From the NCBI GenBank assembly GCA_028287035.1, contig JAQBQL010000104.1, positions 1-9,742 on the forward strand: a DNA stretch of 9,742 nucleotides. The letters run 5' to 3'. Origin of the DNA: Labilithrix sp. Lineage in GTDB: Bacteria > Myxococcota > Polyangia > Polyangiales > Polyangiaceae. The position numbers and the translations under genes were made by a program. The notes under the pieces are model-generated. The model saw only the letters and a list, made by a program, of their open reading frames with translations, made no database searches and was not told the origin of the DNA. The first letter of the stretch is position 1; every line of letters begins with the position of its first letter. Below, piece after piece: positions 6,001 through 9,742 of the stretch.

Positions 6001-6876
6001 CGTCTCGCGCACTTGCTGGACCTCTCGACGATCCAATCGTGCACCGAGCTCACCGTCGAGCACGCCAAGCACGCGGCGACCTCGTCGGACGCGATGCGCA
6101 AGCTGCTCAAACGTGTCGCAGAGGTCGCGCGACCTGGCGAGGGCGCGCCGAAGCTCCTGATGGCGATCGCGCGGCTCGTCGGACAGGACTGGGTCGAGGG
6201 CGAGCTGCGCGTCGAGCTCGCGGGGGACGACGCGACGACGACGCTCATCGTGATGGCCGACTTCGGCGTGGGCATCCGCGAGCGTATGTTCCCGATGGTG
6301 CGCCTCTCGGTGCCCATCGACGAGTTCCACCGCGCCCTCGAGCTCGCGCCGCAGCTCGTGCTGCCGCTGAAGATCACCGACGAGACGGGCAAGATCGTCC
6401 TCACTCCGCTGCTCACGCCCGAGGAGCGGAACCGCGACGAGCAGACCGTCGACTACGTGCTCGATCAGAAGAGCCTGACCGAGGACGCGCGCACCACGGC
6501 GCCGCCGCCGCCCGGCGAGCTGCAGGTCATCGACGAGGCGATGCCGTCGCTCGACCCCGTCGGCTTCGCGGGGCTCGACGATCTCGCCGAGCCGGCTAGC
6601 GGGCGGAGCGTGCACGAGGCGCCGACCAAGCCTCCCGCCGCGCTCCCCGCCGACATGGACCACGGCGTCTCGGGCGAGCACAGCCTCGAGCCATCGCTCG
6701 ACGAGGTCCTCGCTTCGGCGCGGATGGAGTCGGGGCCGGTCCCCACGGAGCGAAAACCGCCTTCGGATCGCTCCCCGACGGTGCACACCCGTCCCACCGT
6801 GCGCCGGATGGTGGCCATCGACGTCGCCGCGATTGCTGCGGCAAAACGCAGAGATCCGCGGCGGGACGACGACTGA
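5989..6876 (+). CDS. Uncharacterised protein with an N-terminal folded domain and low-complexity tail
   Basis: A 295-aa protein that I do not recognise. There is no signal peptide or membrane segment, so it is probably cytoplasmic. Residues ~1-155 look folded: helices near the start (AMRKLLKRVAEVARP, LLMAIARLVGQDW), then strand-like TTTLIVMADFGVGI, MFPMVRLSVPIDEF, and LKITDETGKIVLTPLL. Residues ~160-280 are rich in Pro, Glu, Ser and Asp and probably disordered. The end is strongly charged (AAAKRRDPRRDDD). The start is uncertain. GTG 5989 and GTG 5992 are adjacent, but both fall within a promoter-like sequence, and the CAT AAT CGT codons there break the otherwise uniform GC-ending codon use, which begins around 6004. 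TTG 6013 (giving LLDLSTIQSC) is therefore a serious alternative, and ATG 6094 a weaker one. The CdnL-like gene follows after 49 nt, so a transcription-related role is possible but only a guess from position. Confidence 0.75.
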   Translation: MVHNRLAHLLDLSTIQSCTELTVEHAKHAATSSDAMRKLLKRVAEVARPGEGAPKLLMAIARLVGQDWVEGELRVELAGDDATTTLIVMADFGVGIRERMFPMVRLSVPIDEFHRALELAPQLVLPLKITDETGKIVLTPLLTPEERNRDEQTVDYVLDQKSLTEDARTTAPPPPGELQVIDEAMPSLDPVGFAGLDDLAEPASGRSVHEAPTKPPAALPADMDHGVSGEHSLEPSLDEVLASARMESGPVPTERKPPSDRSPTVHTRPTVRRMVAIDVAAIAAAKRRDPRRDDD

Positions 6877-6888
6877 GGCCCCTCCGGA

Positions 6889-6918
6889 TTGACGCCGCGA
6901 CGCTAGCAATGGTACGCG
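6889..6918 (+). promoter_or_regulatory. Candidate promoter of the CdnL-like gene
   Basis: TTGACG at 6889-6894 (five of six to the -35 consensus) is the strongest element of the 49-nt gap. The -10 is poorly defined. TACGCG at 6913-6918 shares only the leading TA, but it is preceded by a TGn extension (6910-6912) at 18-nt spacing. Initiation from it would fall at or next to GTG 6926, implying little or no leader. Confidence rests mainly on the -35. Confidence 0.3.
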
Positions 6919-6925
6919 CGCGACC

Positions 6926-7747
6926 GTGGCAACACCGACAGCTCAGAAGGTCCGCTCCGCTTCTTCACCCGCCCGTGTGAGTGCCAAGACTCCCGCCAAG
7001 AGCCGCAAGCCCAGCAGCTCGGCCGCAACCACCAGCAGCACCGCTACGAAGGCGGCGCGCACGACGCCCGCCGCGAAGTCGACCCGCGCCCCCGCCACCT
7101 CGACTGCGAAGTCGACGAGCGCCGGCCTCCGCAGCGTGAAGGGCGGCGCCGCCGCGACCGAGATCGCGAAGCCCGCCGAGAAGCCGGTTGCCGCGCCGGT
7201 CATCGCGCGTGGGTACGTGCCGCTCGTCGACATCCCGAAGCCCCCGCCGCCCCCCGCCGGCTTCACGCTGTTGGTCGGCGACAAGGCCGTCCATCCGTCG
7301 CATGGACTCGCCGAGGTGACTGCCATCGAGCACCGCGAGATCGGGAGCATGAAGGGTGAGTTCTACATCCTCAAGATCATCGACAACGGCATGCGCGTGA
7401 TGGTCCCGCGCGCGTCGTCCAGCGCGGCCGGCATCCGGCCCGTCATGAGCAAGGTCGACGCCGACAAGGTCCTCGAGACGATGAAGGCGCGCGAGGTCGC
7501 GGTCGACCTCCAGCCCTGGAGCCGCCGGTTCCGCGCGTACACCGAGATGATCAAGAGCGGCTCGCCCCACGAGGTCGCCAAGGTGCTCCGTGACATGTAC
7601 CGCCTCAAGTTCGACAAGGATCTCTCCTTCGGCGAGCGCCGGCTCCTCGATCAGGCGAAGAGCCTGCTCATGAAGGAGCTCGCCGCGGCCAAGGGCATCC
7701 CCGAGACCGAGCTCCAGGCGACCGTCGACGACATGTTCCGGAGCTGA
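6926..7747 (+). CDS. CdnL/CarD-family RNA polymerase-binding regulator with an H1-like N-terminal extension
   Basis: A 273-aa protein. Residues ~113-273 form a CdnL/CarD module. It opens with FTLLVGDKAVHPSHGLAEV (the Tudor-like domain that binds the RNA polymerase beta subunit), followed by EFYILKIIDNGMRVMVPR. The helical DNA-contacting domain contains QPWSRRFRAY, with W198 at the position of the conserved minor-groove tryptophan, and LSFGERRLLDQAKSLLMKEL. Such proteins stabilise open promoter complexes, notably at rRNA and growth-related promoters. Plain CdnL is about 160 residues. Here ~105 extra N-terminal residues are rich in Lys, Ala, Ser, Thr and Pro (AKTPAKSRKPSS, AARTTPAAKSTRAP), like histone H1 or AlgP tails, and are joined by a PKPPPPPAGF linker. 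No true AT-hook (RGRP) is present. Myxococcus CarD carries its basic domain at the C-terminus instead. GTG 6926 is the natural start, with no Shine-Dalgarno before it. The family call is secure; DNA binding by the extension is inferred. Confidence 0.93.
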   Translation: MATPTAQKVRSASSPARVSAKTPAKSRKPSSSAATTSSTATKAARTTPAAKSTRAPATSTAKSTSAGLRSVKGGAAATEIAKPAEKPVAAPVIARGYVPLVDIPKPPPPPAGFTLLVGDKAVHPSHGLAEVTAIEHREIGSMKGEFYILKIIDNGMRVMVPRASSSAAGIRPVMSKVDADKVLETMKAREVAVDLQPWSRRFRAYTEMIKSGSPHEVAKVLRDMYRLKFDKDLSFGERRLLDQAKSLLMKELAAAKGIPETELQATVDDMFRS

Positions 7748-7790
7748 GCCGAGCGCGCCGCGCGCACGAGGATCGGGCTACGATGTCGTC

Positions 7791-8423
7791 GTGGCCCGTT
7801 CGTCCTTCGCGCAGTCGCTGCTCGTGTTCGTCGCTTCGGTCGGCCTGCTCGCCGCATGCGGAGCCGGACCTTCCAAGGCCGCCGCGCTCGAGGCGATCAA
7901 GGCCGGCGTGAAGGAGGACGGCAACTGCACGTTGCCGCTCGACGTCCTCAGCCAGCTGAAGGTCCAGCACAGCACGAAGGGCGTATGCGTCCCCAAGGAG
8001 GGCGCGGCGAACGCGAAGCGCTGCATCGACGCGCTGGTCGCCGCCGGCGTCACGAGGCCGATGCCCGACGCGTACATGCTGACGTGGCCGGACGACCTCG
8101 CCGGCGTCAGCCTGAAGGACGTCTCGGCGTACGAACGGCGTGCCCGGAATCTCGTGTATGATACATGCGTCGAGCTGGGCCTGCTGCGCGACGGTCGGTT
8201 CGCATGCGCCGACGCCAGCGCCGACAAGGTGCTGAGCGTCACCGCGCTCGACGAGAAGACGGCTGACGTCCGCTACTCGCGCGCCCTGACGATCAGGCCC
8301 GGGCTGCCGGCGATCGAGGCGGCCTGCGGGACGGTGGTGCGGCCTCTCCCCGAGATGAGCGTCAGCCTCACGCGTGAGGGCAAGGGGCCGTGGACCGTCG
8401 CGCCGAGGTCGGCGCCCGAATGA
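7791..8423 (+). CDS. Small cysteine-rich lipoprotein of unknown function
   Basis: A 210-aa protein with a classical lipoprotein signal: R3, hydrophobic LLVFVASVGLL and lipobox L-A-A-C23, so it should be lipidated at C23 and held at the envelope. The mature chain has six further cysteines (C46, C66, C78, C126, C139, C179), an even number compatible with three disulfides in an oxidising periplasm. A helical opening (AAALEAIKAGVKEDGNC) and a predicted strand-rich C-terminus (DVRYSRALTIRP, SVSLTREGKGPWTV) are visible. I do not recognise the family. GTG 7791 is chosen because it gives the complete signal peptide. The ATG at 7783 is out of frame. No Shine-Dalgarno is correctly spaced, but TACGAT (7779-7784) ends 6 nt before the start and could serve as a -10 for a leaderless mRNA. 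The stop overlaps the kinase start (ATGA), suggesting co-expression. The gap from the CdnL-like gene is 43 nt. Confidence 0.82.
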   Translation: MARSSFAQSLLVFVASVGLLAACGAGPSKAAALEAIKAGVKEDGNCTLPLDVLSQLKVQHSTKGVCVPKEGAANAKRCIDALVAAGVTRPMPDAYMLTWPDDLAGVSLKDVSAYERRARNLVYDTCVELGLLRDGRFACADASADKVLSVTALDEKTADVRYSRALTIRPGLPAIEAACGTVVRPLPEMSVSLTREGKGPWTVAPRSAPE

Positions 8424-9742
8424 GCGCGCGCCCGCTGGTCGGCATCGACATCGGCACGACCGGCGTGCGCGTGGCGGTGATCGACGAGTCGGGAGTGATG
8501 CTCGCCGACGCGAGCCTCCCCTGCCCGCCGCAGGTGCCACGTCGTGGGCTCGCGGAGGCGGACCCCGAAGCGTGGTGGACCTGCGCGATCCGCTTGCTGG
8601 CGGAGGTCGGCCGAACTGTTCCACTCGGCGACGTCGCGGGCGTCGCCGTCACCGGCCAGGCGCCGACCGTGGTGCTCGTCGACGCGGCCGGCGCGGTGGT
8701 ACGGCCCGCGATCCTGTGGCTCGATACGCGCGCCGAGGCCGAGGAGAAGGCGCTCGCGACGCCTGCCTACTATCTCGGGCCGAAGCTCGCGTGGCTCGCG
8801 GCGCACGAGCCGGAGTCGCTCGACGGCGCGCGGTGGCTCCTGCAATCGCACGCGTTCCTCGCGCAGCGGCTGACCGGTGAGGTCGCGTTCGATCGCTCGA
8901 CCGCCGCGCTGGCCGCGCCGCTCTTCGACCTCGGGTCGCTCGCGTGGCGCGAGCCGCGGTCGCTCGTCGATGCCTCGCTGCTCCCTCCGGTGATGCGTGC
9001 CGAGGACCGGCTCGGCGTGGTGTCGCGCGCCGCTGCCGAGGCCACGGGGCTGCGCGCGGGCACGCCGGTCGCGGTCGGCGGCGGCGATTTCGCGGCGGCG
9101 GCCCTTGGCGCGGGCGTGCTCCGCGAGGGCGAGTCGTGCCTGATGCTCGGAACGGCGGGCAACCTGCTCGTGCCGCGTGCGAGCGCCGGGCGTGATCCGC
9201 GGCTCATCAACGCCCATCACGTGGGCGTCGGCTCGTACTTGTCGCTCGGCGGCACGCTCTCGGGCGGCGCGCAGGAGTGGGCGCGGCGCGCGCTGGCGGG
9301 TGACGGCGGCGCGCTCATGAGCTTCGAGGCGCTCGACGCCGAGGCCTCGCGCGTCCGGCCGGGAAGCGAGGGCCTGCTCTTCCTTCCCTACCTGCAGGGC
9401 GAACGGACGCCGATCTGGGACGTGACGGCGCGCGGCTCGTTCGTGGGCCTCGGTCTCGGCCATGGTCGCGGCCACCTGTGGCGCGCGGTGCTCGAGGGGA
9501 TCGCGCTCGGCTTCGTGGACTGCCAGGCGGTGCTCGAGGAGGACGGGGTCGTCCTGCGCGAGGTGACGGCCGCGAACGGCGGCGGCAAGAGCGCTCTCTT
9601 CCGTCAGATCCTGTGCGACGCGCTGGGGGTGCCGCTGGCGTACACGCCGCGGGGCGGCGGCACCGTGGCGGGCGCGGCGATCCTGGCGGGCCTCGCGTCG
9701 GGCGTGCTGGGGAGCGCGGGGGACGCGCGCGGGTGGCGCGGC
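8420..9742 (+). CDS. FGGY-family carbohydrate kinase, xylulokinase-like (3' truncated)
   Basis: The first 441 residues of an ATP-dependent sugar kinase of the FGGY (xylulokinase/glycerol kinase) family. No stop is reached before the window ends, so about 40-80 C-terminal residues of a usual 480-520 are missing. The N-terminal ATP/phosphate motif is GIDIGTTGVR (8-17), and WLDTR lies at 100-104. The catalytic base region is GGGDFAAAALGAG (220-232) with D223. FLPYLQGERTPIWD (321-334) is the family signature, and GGGKSALFRQILCD (387-400) and GGGTVAGAAILAG (412-424) belong to the nucleotide-binding half. The expected product is a sugar phosphate in the cytoplasm. The substrate segment reads TGQAP (78-82), whereas typical xylulokinases have GQMH, so D-xylulose specificity is doubtful and I give no symbol. 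ATG 8420 overlaps the lipoprotein stop, with GAGG 11 nt upstream as a possible binding site. Confidence 0.92.
   Translation, partial: MSARPLVGIDIGTTGVRVAVIDESGVMLADASLPCPPQVPRRGLAEADPEAWWTCAIRLLAEVGRTVPLGDVAGVAVTGQAPTVVLVDAAGAVVRPAILWLDTRAEAEEKALATPAYYLGPKLAWLAAHEPESLDGARWLLQSHAFLAQRLTGEVAFDRSTAALAAPLFDLGSLAWREPRSLVDASLLPPVMRAEDRLGVVSRAAAEATGLRAGTPVAVGGGDFAAAALGAGVLREGESCLMLGTAGNLLVPRASAGRDPRLINAHHVGVGSYLSLGGTLSGGAQEWARRALAGDGGALMSFEALDAEASRVRPGSEGLLFLPYLQGERTPIWDVTARGSFVGLGLGHGRGHLWRAVLEGIALGFVDCQAVLEEDGVVLREVTAANGGGKSALFRQILCDALGVPLAYTPRGGGTVAGAAILAGLASGVLGSAGDARGWRG

Noticed and set aside
5200..6909. 569-aa reading frame on the minus strand
   Set aside because: It spans two plus-strand genes and the promoter-rich gap, with shadow-like composition and no motifs.
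6926..7240. AT-hook motifs in the basic N-terminal tail of the CdnL-like protein
   Set aside because: The tail has SRKPSS and STRAP but no RGRP core, so it is better described as H1-like than HMGA-like.
7753..7765. GCGCG-CCG-CGCGC hairpin after the CdnL-like gene
   Set aside because: A five-bp alternating GC stem is common by chance in this DNA, and no T-run follows, so a terminator is not supported.

Overview
This is a very GC-rich window, with G or C at almost every third codon position. It carries eight protein-coding genes, all on the plus strand and packed with short gaps or 4-nt stop/start overlaps. The gene content suggests a deltaproteobacterial-type chromosome, most likely Myxococcota or a neighbouring lineage. 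The evidence is a CdnL/CarD-type RNA polymerase-binding protein with a histone-H1-like extension, an IHF-beta/HU-type protein, several unrecognised lipoproteins, and membrane GT-C glycosyltransferases with soluble C-terminal domains. This assignment is inferred from gene content and composition, not from a marker-gene search.

Layout. (1) Positions 3-1016 are the 3' end of a membrane protein that looks like a GT-C (GT39/PMT-like) glycosyltransferase. It is coupled by a GTGA overlap to (2) 1013-3127, a complete second GT-C-like protein ending in a putative carbohydrate-binding-like beta-sandwich. (3) A 140-nt gap with a candidate promoter leads to 3268-3594, an IHF-beta/HU-family nucleoid protein with an acidic tail. 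(4) Tyrosyl-tRNA synthetase (3651-4904) follows and overlaps (5), an unrecognised lipoprotein (4901-5896). (6) A 92-nt gap rich in inverted repeats and carrying a good promoter-like sequence precedes an uncharacterised 295-aa protein (5989-6876). (7) Next is the H1-like/CdnL fusion (6926-7747). (8) A small cysteine-rich lipoprotein (7791-8423) overlaps by ATGA (9) an FGGY-family sugar kinase (8420 to the window end, truncated at 441 residues).

Functionally the window is a mixture. There is a cell-surface glycosylation pair, then housekeeping information-processing genes (nucleoid protein, TyrRS, RNA polymerase-binding factor) interleaved with envelope lipoproteins, then sugar metabolism. I see no mobile element, CRISPR array, tRNA, rRNA or obvious defence system, and nothing that clearly amounts to an undescribed system. 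The most notable items are the N-terminal H1-like extension on the CdnL module, the nested palindromes at 5948-5982, and two genes whose start codons sit where a leaderless mRNA would begin. No intergenic stretch exceeds 300 bases.
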